A DNA stretch of 64,000 nt from Hyphodiscus hymeniophilus (GCA_016508695.1 VNKQ01000015.1:372001-436000), one strand, 5' to 3'; positions 21,259 to 34,460 are shown, counted from the first letter of the stretch. Translations and numbers: made by a program. Notes: generated by a model not told the origin, from the letters alone.

Positions 21259-24200
21259 GCCACGATAAGTGGCAGGCTTAGATTCTGGAGGCAGATCTGT
21301 TGGTTATGTTTGAGTGATCATGATCCTCAAGGCAATCGCAGTACTCCAGAGCATTTTGTTATGGGCAACGGCTACGCTACGAGGGATGAGACTAACAAAT
21401 GAGTGTTTTCCACGCCCTTGAATACGCAACGGATTTTAGTCAAATTTTCGGGCTGAACTTGTCAATCTTGACCACTTTTTTTGAAATATTTTGAGTTGTG
21501 AAACGGCCGTATCACAGGGGCTGCGTTGCACATTACGCTGAGCCAGGGGATATTTGTAAGGGCTGCGGTTGTAGCGTTTCCCACCATTTAATGTTCATAC
21601 GCCTCAGTAATCGCAGATGATCGAGGAGAAGAGCACCTGCGAAGTACCGGAAGCCCGGAGGACGGTTCTTGAGCAATATATAGCAAATGACGAGATATAA
21701 TGATGGCTGGTGTGGAGGGACTGCCCCAGAGAGTGTAAAGATTGCGCTGGCTGCAGTGAACAAGCTCGCGTTTGAGGAAATATTCGAAGTCAATCTTAGC
21801 TTGCTTCTGATGGGGGTATTACATAATACAGAGGAGATGAGAGAGTCCCAATTTTCTGCATATTATAGGACTGGTGATCGGTTGTGCCTCATAGGGGCCA
21901 GCAGCTGTTGGTGAGACAATAGTTTAAAAATGCTATCAAGTTATTGCGAGGTTACGTGAGTCCTTCTGTAAAGCATAAAAAAATATATAATACGTTTTCA
22001 AGTTAGCCTCGCATCTCGCACTCGTCCAAGATTCTCCTTAATCAGAGCGCACAGACTTGTAGCAGTGGTGTCATATCAGTGTTAATCTCCGAAGCGCTTG
22101 CTGGGGGCAGCATTAAGATCTTCAATTTAGATGCTGCGATAGTCGCGACTCGCGAAGAGACAGGAGTAGATTACCTATCTACCCGAAGTTAGCGAGTAAG
22201 GCCATGACGAAAGCGAGCTTCTTAGGCTTGGTTGTAGATTGCTACAATGGTGGCCATGGGCTTGAGAGTGTAGTGAGGAATGAATAGACTTGAATCGATG
22301 TTTGGATATGATGCATCAACCTGGTTGGAGGGATCATGTTGTTGCTAGGTATTTTTTTGTTCCTTACGGTATTGTGTAGTCCTGGAGGATTGGCATGGCG
22401 TGATGGACATTGTTTGAAAATTAGGGAGTCGAACATTCAAAAAGCAATTCAATCTGACTCTCTGCTCAATCAAGCTATGCGGTTGATTGATGATTTCGAG
22501 TAATCCGCTTGTGGACAACAAGGTTCTCACATCCCTGAGGCAGGTTGCCAATATTGGCCCAAAACCCTTCTCCCTCATAATCCACAAAGCATCCAAAGGC
22601 TCCTCAAGATCGACCCAAAACCTCGTGTCAGCGCAACTCACACTTACGTCCTGTACAATCTCAAAAAGCGAACCATGCATCCTTGACTCCCTTATGTATC
22701 CCACAGGACAAGAGCGCATGGTTTCCCCGACACAGCTTTTGGTGATACTCAAATCTAATAATTCGACTCTACAACCGAAGAATATCAGACAACACGCTAT
22801 GTCACGTGATGCTATATGGCACTAATCTACCTAGGTAGGTACCTTAGGTAGTTTATGTTCCAGCACGATGCTATGTTGAGACTACCTCGAAACAGACCAG
22901 CCAGCTATGGCGATATGTGTTATATAGGAATTGAGGTGTGGGAGTGGTGGCGAATTAACTAGTTCTGCATCGTCAAAAAGGATGCATAACGTATGTTCGA
23001 TGCGCTGGCAGTTCGCTTCGGCGGTACTCCAAGGATGGCTTGCCAAAGTTTGAACGACCAGTTCATACGACATCAGCGAACTCGAAATGAACACAGTCTA
23101 GGTCGGGACTCGACAAATGTCAAGGAGTACAGTGGTACGCGATCTTCCTGTGACCCAGCCAGGGAGCGCGATATCTGGAACCTTTGATGCGGAAAGAAGG
23201 TCAGGTGCATAGCACTTGTAGTGGGAGGCAAAGATTTTGAATTTGAGAACAAGAAAGATGGCAAAGGGGCAAAGGGAGGAAGAGGTGTCCGACAAAAGGG
23301 AATGAGGGTTTAGATATCAGGAGCAGACGTATCCAATGAGATATAGCAAGTATGAAATCCAACATGACTAAGATCAGCTACAAAGGTAGAAACAGTCAGA
23401 TTGGACCTCGTGATAAGCGTATCCCATCCAGTGAGTTGCTTGTGTCGAGTCCTTAGTAACATTGCCAGTCCCGGTAAAGGGTGGCAACCGGGCATTGGTT
23501 TGTTCCCAGTGCTGGACTGCTGGTGAGTGCGCTTGCGGACGATGACAGATTCGTGAGTGGAGCAAGCACAACGGTCAGTGGCCGGCTGCCACCAGGAGCG
23601 GGCTTGGGATGTAGGTTATTTGGTGTTGAACTGCATCTTTCGTACATCTTCTGTGCAGGAGTGGACATGTAGGAGGCTGAAAGGGGCCAGAGATATCTAC
23701 TTGTCCTGCAACACCGGATTGGGCAGTAGGCAAAGCATCCTTGCGGATGGATCTTTGTCGTCTGTGCCACCAAGTGCTTAGGAGGTTGGTGTCGTCGTCC
23801 TGATTGGCTAGAGAGGCCCGCCTGCGCTGTGCTGGCAGATGGCAGCCAGCAAGCACCAGCCATGCTGATGATCCACGCACGATCCTACCACGACTGACTG
23901 GGGTCTCTCTTCTCTGACATCCGCTCTCCTCCATCACCAGGACTCTCATCGTTGCATCTCAAATACTGCTCAAAGTGTCGCTGTTGTCATTGCTGTCCTT
24001 ATTGTCAATGGTCTTGATGAAGATATATTCGGGCCTTGCCTTGCCTTGCTCTTAATTGCCACTCGACTTATTCCTCACCTACCTTACCTGGCTACTGGCC
24101 ATCTTATCTCGCTTCCTCCCGCCAAACAGCCCCGCCGCTCCAGCCTTCCCTACCTATCTTCCGCCTTGCCCTTTTGCCTCAGCAAGCAAGTACAACAAAT

Positions 24201-24449
24201 AACTACGACCACAACAACATCTCCGTCGTTTTTCATCTGCTGGCTGCTTGCTCGTTGGACTAGCATCTCAGAGCTGTAATAGCTCGAGATAGCAGCCACT
24301 TACATACCCAAATGGAGTCATGATACAAATGCAGCGTTCCCTGTCCCTGCCAGGGCCTGCCCACGCCTCACCTCGTTCGTTGATTCTCCGTCTGCTTTCA
24401 GCATAACGACATATCTCGTTCTATATAATCCGCGAGTCTGCATCCATAT
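21259..24449. other. Long intergenic region, mostly no supported gene
   Basis: 3.2 kb between the methyltransferase and the RasGAP-like gene. Contains one weak minus-strand open frame (22345-22752), a palindromic CTACCTAGGTAG cluster near 22827-22851, and from about 23950 to 24450 a pyrimidine-rich stretch that is probably promoter and 5' UTR of the downstream gene. No RIP signature. Confidence 0.5.
22345..22752 (-). CDS. Uncharacterised open frame, possible gene fragment
   Basis: 135 codons on the minus strand with a mixed, protein-like composition (for example SCADTRFWVDLEEPLDALW), and the frame stays open a little upstream of the first ATG. No family recognised and no introns found. It could be a fragment of a decayed gene or chance. 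Listed only because it is the best candidate in the 3.2-kb gap. Confidence 0.2.
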   Translation of the reverse strand: MSITKSCVGETMRSCPVGYIRESRMHGSLFEIVQDVSVSCADTRFWVDLEEPLDALWIMREKGFGPILATCLRDVRTLLSTSGLLEIINQPHSLIEQRVRLNCFLNVRLPNFQTMSITPCQSSRTTQYRKEQKNT

Positions 24450-27400
24450 ATGCTAATATATTGCTCTCTAGCTGTCTCTCCTACCATCACCCAGGTCTCC
24501 TCCCGAAGTCCTACTCCCTCCCCGCCCGAGAATAACAATGTCCCTCCGCGATTGCATCGATACCAATCGAGAAGCCCTCAAAGACCTCCCACTTCTTACA
24601 AAGAGCCTGCAGAACGAGAGGGACGCCACAGTAGTACTCGACACACTTCCCCTTCCCCAGCTCCTCGTAGAAGGGACGCTGTACCGCAACTGAAGGGTAA
24701 TAGCCTTGAGGCAACGGTGTCTCCCTCAAAGCTCCCACAGCTACCTCTCCTTCAAGACATCTCCCAGTATATCAACCCACAAATTGCTGCAGTAACTGCT
24801 GCCAACTCTACCACAACCTTGGAAGAGCTTGCGCATCTGGTCCGACTTTCCACATATCAAGAGAGAAAACGAACCCATTCCCGGCTTCGATTACAAAGAT
24901 CTTTGGTCTCGACGGCTCTCTCTGCTCGTCTGGCACGATGTGGAGAGCTGGCGCATCGCACCTTGGTTGACAATTTCAGGGCCGACGAGAGGAAAGGTTT
25001 TGCAAATCTTTACAACGCTATACATGATGTTCGCAACTCCTGCGATGCCACTCGCAAGTACGCCCTTTTGGAACCTGACTTGGACAATAGGCGAACGCAT
25101 CCTCTTGGCGCGGATAATTCTGGTTCTTTGTCAACCTTCATGCACGAAATACCCCCACGATCTCGAGAAATCCTTCTCAATTTCTTGACCCAGATCCGGA
25201 CTAATCCGGATTATTTAGCCAGCCGTCTCTCAAGCCTTACACCCGTAGAGCTGAATGCTTTGACAGTATTCCACCAGGGGTTGGAGCCTATAGATTCTGT
25301 TCTGCCGTTTCATACCCGTTCGAAAGGGCATCCTTCTAGTGTTCATCGAAATTCCGCACATATACCCACTGCAGTTGAGCGTTTGCTTTCTTTCCAACGT
25401 CATGATCCTTTATCTGCTTTGATTCATACGTGCTTTGCCAACTCTGCTGGACCCGATTCCGCGGAAGACCTCAGAAGAACTGACGTGTGGGCCTCCGCAT
25501 GCGCCAGACTGATTACTGAGAGCAAACAAGGCACAGATCCGTTTATCTGTAGCGTTCTCAACGTTTGGACCACTTTGCGGGATTGGTCTGGCCGCAGCAA
25601 CATGGAGTGGTATCTCATGAAGATCCTTGAAGATGGCGCCTTTCTATTGGAGAAAGCCGAGGACCAAGCTGGCACACGAATTCATGTGGAGCCGCGGAAT
25701 GCAAAGGACTCTATTGCCGCAGATGAATTCTACGACGCAGCACTCAATGGTCTTTTTGAGATTGTTGATGATCCGGGAGCAGGAGGCATCCCTGAGGGCC
25801 TTATTGAACTTGGGAATGCCATTATTCGAAAGCTTGATCCTAAGCTACACAACCCTACAAGGCGATTTCTTGTTTCTAAGTGGCTGTTTTCTGTATTTCT
25901 CCTCAATGCTATCATTCATCCTGAGGTACTTCCTGATCTCCCTCCCTGTTTCCGGCATTGAGATTGACCTCTTCAGTCTTACGGCATGATGTCCGAATAC
26001 CATATTACCGAGTACGGTAGGCAAAAGATTCTCAAGGAGATCGCAATGAGGGCACAAAAGCTGGTGATCGATTTATCTTGGTAGGAATCGCGCATCCCGA
26101 ATTAGTTGCGCACGAGGCTAACCCGAGAAATTGTTACCGTTACAGGAATAAGTCACCTTCGACACCACTTGGAATTAAGGCGCATATTGAAAACATAATG
26201 GCCCGATTCCGCTCAAGGCGCCTATCCAGATCAAATGCGAAACTTCTGCCAGCAAGGTCCATTACATCGTTAAGGGAGACCGTGGAAGTCCACCCATATC
26301 TTGTACTCGGGCCTGCTGACTTAATGACCATGGTCAATGCGCTTTTCCCAGAGAGGCGTCCTGTGTCCAGTTCTGTGAAAAATGGCCATTTTGGTGGCTT
26401 ACGTTCTGGTGCCTCCTCCATTTCGGACATGTCAGCCATCATGCCCATGACCGGATCCCGAGGTGCTTTTGATAATGCGTCCATCATGAGCAATAGTGCG
26501 TCTTCTGTGATTAGCGATACCACCACTTCGGTTGAGCCATTACTCGATGAGAATGCAAGTGGGACTCTGAGATTTTCTCCAGCGTCAATAGCTTCCGCCG
26601 GTTCCCCTCAGCGTCTTAGCTACTACGAAGATGATGGATTTGAGCTTCGTTTTGCCATTCATGAGATGACTCAAACACTGGGCCTCGACGGAGTATCTGG
26701 AGCTTGTCATCCATGCGCTGAGCGATGGGCTGTTCTTTTCATGTCTTCAGACGGCCAGAAGCTTTCTACTCAGATGATCCATGATCCAGATGACGAGGCT
26801 GATGAGGAAGATTTTTCGTCCAGCAGTGACACTGATGATGAAGGTCCAGGATCTCGGCCAGACTTAGACAAAGACTATCATCAGCTGAGGGATGCAATTT
26901 TGAAACTTGTCGAAGATTACGAGATTCCGCAGTCCATTAATTCAAGAGCTGAGTCGAAAACTTTCAGCAACAGGACGTCAACAATTCAAAGCTCACGGAA
27001 GAAAATTCGTAGCAGACCTGGAACCGCACAGTCACAGTCTCAATCGAAGAATCCTTATCGACCGCATGACCCATCCCTGACCAAAGGAAATAATTCAAAG
27101 AGATCTGACTCGATATCTGCACAAAACGATGACTCTGATACATCCAGGCAATCTGATCCAGAGCGGCCGCCGGTACTCATCATTATGCTAGAGGCTGCGG
27201 AGAAGCAATGTCAGGCTCAGTCGGACTTCGTCGGTGCGCACCTATACTGGAAGACGTTGGACTTATTACACCAAATAACTTCCACATCTCTCAAGAACAA
27301 TGGTTTCGCTTCTTTGCTAGGTATTTTCTCACGGGGACCTCGTGATTCTATACGGAGCTCTACCAGCGCCATTGAGGAGTACGATGCGTGGCTAGTCTGG

Positions 27401-29737
27401 CTCAAGCAGTCACAAGAGCGGCATGATACCATCATCGAATCCATGATGAAACGCCTGAAAGCTTTGCGGGACAAGATGTGGTACGTCACAGACGTTAGAA
27501 ACTCGGCAGCTTATGAAGGCGCTCGAAATATCGCTGTAGCTTTGAAATGCATGGCGGCGGCGCCGAAGAAGAGCTCATACCTTCCTCCTGCCGGAGTCCG
27601 AGCCCGGAATTTGTCCCGGTCTTCCACCAATAATTTTTTGCTGAAGACCGAGGCACAGGTCATGGACATGATGGCTGCCGTGGATGATCAAGGAGGACCT
27701 AACAAGCTGTCCGATGAGCAGTCGGAGAAGACGTTGAGGTGGTTATCCCAATTCGGCATCGAAAATTTTTGTAAAGGTGAAGAGCGAATCCATCGATTCT
27801 GCTTAGAGATTGAAGCGTGTATCAACAAGCTAGTCGGTGACAATCTTATGGAAGGGCCAGTGCTTTGGTCCAGCGAGCTTTACTACCGGGATAAACGTAT
27901 CCTGGATGGTGGTAGACAGAAGGGGGGCCTCTTCCTCAATGGATTGGTATCTTTAAACATATCTGGGGATGATGGCGAACCTGAAGCAGGACGCCGTGGA
28001 CTAAGAAGCACTGACTTCAATCATGCTAGTGCCCGCGATCTTCGATCCATGTCCCTTCGGAACGGCTCTCAACAAAGTTTTGATTCTGGCAGATATAGCA
28101 TGTCTCGGATGAGCACGACGGGAGATCTCATGGATTCACAAGATTATTTCGGCATGGCCAGTCCTGTGTTGACCATCGACTCTACAACAACCTTTTGGTC
28201 GCCCTTCCAAACAAGATCCCTGTCACCATCAACTAGCATCAGCAGTATTCGTCCTGGTACTTCTTCGTCAACAAATGAAACTGTCATGATGAGAGAGGAG
28301 CGGGCCAGCTTGGCAAAGCAACATTTCCTCCTTGATCTCAAGCAAACTCTAACTAGCTTGCTCGTGAGCGACCTTGGAACTCTGGTATTCGCTCGAGGAA
28401 GCGAAACCGACTCTTGGTTCTCTGGCTCCTTGGGCGATGATTACATTGAGAGAAGAGAGTGTGCAGAGAAGAAGGCTCGGAGGAAGGTCAAAAGGCGGAC
28501 TTTGGAAAAGAAGAAGAGTTTCAGGGATCTTCGTGGCGCTCAAAATCCTGAGCTCGTGGTCGAGCAGTCCAAATTTCCTAATGAGCGTCCTGAACGAAGC
28601 TCGCTAGCTGGTATTCGACTAGCAACAGATCTCTCAACTCCTGATTCTCATTTTACTGCGGAAAGCTCGTCGACCAGTGACGGCCATCGACCTCGGAAAA
28701 GTATAATGAGAGAGATGGAATCACCCGACTTTCCCTACCGGAAAACGTTTCAACGACTTCTGAGGATGTTCTCCGTCCACCCAAATCCATACAAAAAGCT
28801 TGATGCCTTGTCGGAGCTCGAGCATCTGATAATTGCATTTCTGACCCCATCGGCCCCTCGGCGCCCTCGAATGCGTGCAGATACGTTATCAACATCCCAT
28901 CAGTCGCCTGAAATTCAATACGTCAGCGCTTTCGGTCCCAACGACAACACTCCCGTCACTCCTCGTGCCAAGAATCTTGAAGAAGCTATCGACAATTGTA
29001 AAGAGCGACGATCACATACCATCAACCAATCAGACACTAGCTCTCCCATCCAAAGAACAACAGACCGTTCTCTGAACAGCCCCACCCCTGCAAGCACGGA
29101 CATGATAGTTGATGTTCTCCAAGACCTCTTCCGAGACGCAGACATCAGACCCAAAACCCTCTTCCGCGACCTCCAATTCATAGCCTCCTTTGTACCCGCC
29201 GCCACTCTCGACAAGACAGAACGCGGGAAAGCGTTCTGGGATGCTGGTCTGGCTGCGCTGGGGCTAAAGCAAGACGTCTGCCGAACTCTCATTGACATCG
29301 CCGACGAGATCGTAGTCCATTACACGCAGACGCGTAAAACGTCAACATCCCCGCCCGAGGCTCTCTTGCCTGCGAACCCTAACGGCGAACTCATGAAGTA
29401 CAGCATGCAAGACGCGGCTAAGATGTGGACTATCACTGCTAAGGAGGGCGATCCCGTCGCTGAGAGAGAGCTGGCGATCTTCTATCTCACACACCCGGAG
29501 CTCGTGGGGAGAGTTACGGCGCCACTGAGTAAACCAAGGGAGACATTCAAGGCTCAGGTTATGGAGATGCACGGCGGGGGAGCAACTTCGGGCAAGGAAG
29601 GCGATTGGGACAGGGAACGTAGTGATCCGGTTACTATGTGTGTTGCGTACCATTGGATGGAGCTAAGTGCACTTGGGGGCGATGAGTTAGCGAAGAAGTA
29701 TTTGAGGCAAAGAGAGGAGTTGAATGCTATTCCTTAG
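24450..29737 (+). CDS. Large RasGAP-like protein with C-terminal Sel1-like repeats
   Basis: Two long frames join through two introns in phase: exons 24450-25925, 25977-26080, 26146-29737 (introns 51 and 65 nt), about 1723 residues. The N-terminus is Ser/Pro-rich. Residues about 120-550 are helical and contain VSKWLFSVFLLNAIIHPE, continuing across intron 1 into GMMSEYHITEYGRQKILKEIA, which resembles the C-terminal half of Ras GTPase-activating domains. Then come Ser-rich disordered stretches, a central helical region (residues near 900-1150), and a C-terminus with AAKMWTITAKEGDPVAERELAIFYL and CVAYHWMELSALGGDELAKKYL, two Sel1-like repeats. It is a conserved fungal type of protein; a signalling or polarity role is inference. 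The start is uncertain: an ATG at 24538 in another frame opens a coherent 51-codon frame that could be the true first exon, joined by an intron ending at 24740. Confidence 0.75.
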
Positions 29738-30410
29738 TAGTCGCTTTCGGTTGTTCGAGCTTCATTTAGTTCCGGACCGAGCTCAGAAATTCAACGCCAC
29801 CAATACCGGGGTAGCGGAGAAGTACAAGTCGCCTTCATAAAAGGATACGTATAGAATGCTCTTCTTTATGAGGGCTGGAATCTCGTGTACGTCATTGCAT
29901 TTAGGTAACCTCTTATTTATCTGGGATAAACTGTCTGTTATGTAGTTTTGCTTTTTGTATATATACTCATGCATGTGTGTATTCCTTCTCAGTATAGATA
30001 GGATGTGGTTTGGATACCACCCTAGCCCTATAAATGTAAGTAACGCGGGATTATTTGTCAAGGCAGGTTCCCTCTATTCAATGGTGCTCAAGTAATATCT
30101 ATCGGGCGATGAACGGGACGACTTGGTACTCGCTCCATTTTGATGTGCCCAAGTGGGGCAGCAGTGTAGCAGCTCAGACTCTTGATTTGATGCGAATGTT
30201 TATACTCGTGCGTAGGGTATTTGTCTCGTCCCCAAATATCTTCTTATGCTCGTCGTCCTTGGTCTCGGTATAGGAATAACGTAATATGTTCCCGAAGGCA
30301 GATCACAGCAACAATATCGCCGCTCCATGGGAAAACGGATGAAAGAAGCAGTTATTACAAACTCTACCCTTTAACAAAGAGTCGAGCTATTTCAACTCTT
30401 AAAGGGGCTA
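29738..30410. other. Intergenic, downstream of RasGAP-like gene
   Basis: No convincing gene. Ordinary composition up to the MITE at 30411, after which AT-rich RIP-like sequence starts. Confidence 0.6.
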
Positions 30411-30666
30411 GAGGGTGCAGAAAAAAGTGGCCTTGTTTGGCTTGTCCGCAACCACCAAAATCGAGAATTCTATTATATCTAATACTTCGTCATTTGACCC
30501 TAATGATATCTATAATCATATAGTCTTTTTGTATATTTATTCTTCTTGTCTAATTGAGTCTCAAAGACGAGCTTGAGTTATAATTGTAGTAGTTTTTGGG
30601 TAAATAAAGTTACGATTTTTAGTAGTTACATACAAGCCAAATAAGGCCACTTTTTTCTGTACCCTC
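30411..30666. mobile_element. MITE with about 53-bp terminal inverted repeats
   Basis: Left end 30411-30463 (GAGGGTGCAGAAAAAAGTGG...) and right end 30613-30666 are inverted repeats of each other with mainly transition differences. TA flanks both ends (30409-30410 and 30667-30668). Total length 256 bp, with no coding capacity. A TA duplication with long inverted repeats fits a Tc1/mariner-type non-autonomous element. Confidence 0.8.
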
Positions 30667-30885
30667 TAGAGAGCTATACTTAAAAACGCACGTGCCTAGA
30701 GATACTTGCTCTACTAAAATATAATAGGTTAGTATTAGTAGTTAGAATTAGTTCTAAGGGGTTAGAGGGCAGTAAAAGCCTCTTATATAAAAGTATCTTT
30801 TATATATTATTTCTTATAAATATATTATTCTATCTTAAAAAGAATATTAAAAAGTAATAATAATAGTTTTAAAGATAAGCTATTT

Positions 30886-30914
30886 TAAGGGACGGGCTAT
30901 AATAACTTGCCTTC
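30886..30914. repeat. Left fragment of a repeat split by the 6.6-kb gypsy
   Basis: TTAAGGGACGGGCTATAATA and onward matches the start of 48958-49092. Its continuation is at 48324-48432, on the far side of the gypsy insertion. Confidence 0.7.
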
Positions 30915-31116
30915 TGTCACGGGGCGAACGGCGTATACACAGGAGTTCGTTATAGTATTTAGTAAGTTCGATAAAGGAGAGAGAAATATTTTAAGTTAGG
31001 TCCGCGAGAAAAGAAGCGCTCCCGCCTAGCCTTAGTAAGCGCAAGTATAACCTCCCGCCTAGCCTTAGTAAGTATAAGTATAACTAGCGCCTTACTTCTA
31101 AGGCTAGCCCCTTATA
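30915..31116 (-). repeat. 3' LTR of the 6.6-kb gypsy
   Basis: 202 bp, starting TGTCACGGGGCG on the plus strand. It contains two tandem units of about 33 bp built on CGCCTAGCCTTAGTAAG (near 31020-31085). Matches 48122-48323. Confidence 0.9.
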
Positions 31117-33169
31117 TTACCCCTCTCCTCCCACTTATTTACTCTCGGAGTTTGTTAGTATAAATATCTTTCTTATATAGTCCTTAATAGCAAATAGTAT
31201 TCTCTATAAACCTATTCGCCTTTATTACTATTCTTTTAAATCGAGTTTAATAGTAAGGCTACGTTACTTGTCCTAGGTCGAATTTGTTAGGTTTTAGTCT
31301 CCTAAAGACTAAATTTATATATTATTATACGAACCTATTTACTTTTGTTGCGATTTCTTTTTAATTCTATTACTTATCGCTTTTTATTATTATCGTCGCT
31401 TATAAGATAATTACTTTTAACTTTTCTTTTTCGGTTTTTTTCTTTTTTAGATAATAATAATAATAGTAAAGTAAGTCGATATTTAGTATAAAGAGCCGAA
31501 TACCGTTTTACCCTCGTATATAATACGGACTTTAAATAATACTAACCGGAATTAGATATTTATTATTATTTATTGTGTTAGCTATACCCTTTCTAGTATC
31601 GACTATATCGACTAAGATATAAGTTAAACTTTACTTCTTTTTGCTTGGACACTATTAACTTTTATAGTCTAACCGCTTTTATTTTTGCGTCGTTTGCGCC
31701 TATAAGCGCAAAAACTACGAAAACCTATAAGTTTTAATTGGGTTCCGCTTAGAAATAGTCGCTAACCGTATTATAGCCTAGTAATGGCTTATATTACTTA
31801 TACTATTTAGACCCGTGCCACTAATATTATTACGTAAGTTTTCTATTAGTCTCCGGGTGTTTTTTATCGGCTAATAATAGTTTTAGTAACGATACTTATA
31901 AGGACCTTATAAAGGTCCTTAAGGCCTAGAAGGCTTTAAGGCCTTTATAGGCTACTAGTCTCTTCTCTACGTATATTAACTATACTCTATTTATTTTCTC
32001 CCGTTAACTATTAATTCTTAATCCCTTAGCTTCCGAGGTTATTATTATAGTAACGAATATAATCGCTTAATAGGGCTAGGCGTAAGTTAATATTTTCCGC
32101 TCGTTTTCTATCGCTAACCGCTATATAGCGCTAGTAGTATCTCTTTAGCGCTTGTTTTTAGGCTTTATTATAATAATCCCTAATTCCGACTAAAATTTGG
32201 CGGGCTCTTAGGTTTTTTTTTTGTAATTAAATAGATATCGTTATACTCCTCAAATATAATCCGTTTGACTTTACTCTATAACGCCCGTACTTTATATAAT
32301 TTTAATCGCTTCCCATCCCCTTTTCTTTCTTTTTTTTCTCTTATATTATTTTAAGACTATTATTAGTCTTAGCATTTTTATATTTTATTTTAAAGTCGTT
32401 TATTACGGTAATATCCGCTAGGTTTTCTAAGGGTTTTTACGTTAGTTTATAATACTCTAATTATTTTATAAGTACTTATCGAACTTTTCTCTTCCCTTAT
32501 ACTTTATCTCTAGTATATAAGATTTTCTTTATTACGTATTCTTTATACGTTTTAATTAACTCGGGCTCTAGTTATATATCGTTAGACTCTTATCTTAGAA
32601 GAGGGTCGTAACTCGCTAGTTATAAGAGGTCTATATAAAATACCGGGTAAATATTACTAGGAATCCCAAATAAATAAACGGAAACCAGAGATAAGACTTT
32701 ATTTATTATATACTTTATATACTTAATATCGAGGCTTTTCTTTAGCTAATTTATCTAATAGTTGCAAAAGTCTAGTTATACTTTGTCGCCCTTATAATAA
32801 ATTAGGGCTAGTATCCTAGTCTTGTTCGCATTATTCTCTTACTTTTATATAGACTTTATTATACTTGCCTAATATAAATTAACGATTTGCTTTATCTTTT
32901 TAATAAATATTATAGCCCTCTTTACTATAGGTACCCTAGTATTACTTTAGGGCTCCGGCTCTAATAAGACGGGAAATAGCGCCTTATACTTATAGGTCGC
33001 AAAGAAAAGGCTTATTCTAAGGGCCGCGTAATAACGCCCGTTTAACGCTAATTAAGCTAAGGGGAGCTATTTCTTCTAATCGAATTACTCTTAGTTAATA
33101 ACGTTTTGTAAGTACGCTTATACCTCTTAGTTTAGTCTTTCGGGGCCTTTATTAGTTTATAAGTAGTAT

Positions 33170-33620
33170 ACGGAGCTAAGTCTCTATTATACGCTTATAA
33201 GGCGATAGAAGGTCTTTTAAAACGTACTCGTCTAGTTTGTTCTTCTATTACTTATAATCGCGCGTAATATATTATAGTATTACGTTTAGTACTCTATAAA
33301 CTTTTCGGTATACTCCTCGGCTTTTATACTAAGTATTGCTTCTAATATAATATACTTGCTTAGTCGGTCCTTAATTACCTAGAGGTAATAGTTTCCTTAA
33401 GAGTTTAGTAAGTTTATTATAAAATCTATAGAGATTTCTTAAAAGAATTAGTCGGGGACTAGTAACGGCCTTAAGAGTCTATATTTATACTTTCTCTATA
33501 CTTTATTTCTTTTATAATAGTCGTAGTTCTTAAGGAATTACCTTATATATCTTAATTATAATAGCTAATAAAAACTACGTCTTAGTATAAAGGCGGTAAA
33601 ATCCCGTCTTAAGTATCTAT
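33170..33620 (-). pseudogene. Integrase remnant of the 6.6-kb gypsy
   Basis: Minus-strand frame between stops reads the gypsy integrase core: EISIDFIINLL near the first catalytic position, then VIKDRLSKYIILEAI, IKAEEYTEKFIEY, and LRAIISNR at the second catalytic position. The spacing and order match chromovirus-type Ty3/gypsy integrases. It is broken by many TAA/TAG codons. Confidence 0.8.
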
Positions 33621-34259
33621 AGACTAGCGAATTGTAAATAGACTAAATAATCTTTATTTTAAAGATATTATTTTGTCGAGCTTTAAGTTCTATTATTTTA
33701 TATTTGGCTTCTAACGAGATTAAGGCGCCTAGAACTTATAACTTATTATAGTAGTAAAGACGGCTATTACTATCGATATTATAATCGCTTATTTAAATCT
33801 TTATCCTAATCTCACTTGAGAATAATTAGGCTCTATCTTAAACTATACAGAGTATAGTCTTATATATCGTATCTTTTTCTATAATTATATCTTATAGCTC
33901 GTTTAATTTTTTATTCTAAAAAGGACCTTGGGATTCTACTAATTTTAATATAAGGTTCTAGTAAAGCTATATAGCTAATAGCTAGACTAATATTATAAAT
34001 AGAGGTTATACTAATATAATAGCTATTACTACCCCCGCCTTCTTTACTTTTCTTAGCTAGTTTTGTAAGTAGTTTAAATATAATAACTAATAAAATCTCG
34101 ATTCCTTATTATCCTTACTTAATATATTTTACTCTCTTTGTAACAAGGCGTCCGGTATAATAGCTTTGGCTCTTAGACGGTATATTAAGGTAAACTAAAA
34201 CAAGGATATAGTCTTATATTATCGAATTTGACGCTTAGACAAATGTCTTTTTATTATAA

Positions 34260-34460
34260 AGTATTCGAGGTTCTTATAGTCTATAAGAACTATAAAGGAG
34301 TTATAAGTTTTTAGTTCGGGACTTTAAAACTTTAAGCTAGTAATTATTACGAGTATTTCCTTATTATAAATATCGTAATTAATTTTTGCCTTATTAAGTT
34401 TTTAGGCAAAGAAGCCTACTAGGCGACGGACTTTATCCTTTTCTTATAAGAGAGCGTCTA
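34260..34460 (-). pseudogene. RNase H remnant of the 6.6-kb gypsy
   Basis: The minus-strand frame reads a VGFFA*KLNKAKINYDIYNKEI segment, the RNase H block usually seen as VAFFSRKLTPAE.NYDIHDKEL. Trp, Gln and His codons are altered. Confidence 0.8.

Noticed and set aside
23453..23949. Overlapping minus-strand frames of 124-136 codons
   Set aside because: Several frames overlap each other in a GC-richer stretch; none shows a domain or splice-consistent extension.
24829..25188. 119-codon frame overlapping the RasGAP-like exon in another frame
   Set aside because: The main frame is longer, continues through the conserved domain and splices in phase; the alternative ends without a domain.
30768..30790. 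GAGGGCAGTAAAAGCC as a second MITE end
   Set aside because: Resembles the MITE terminus only over a few bases and has no matching inverted partner nearby.
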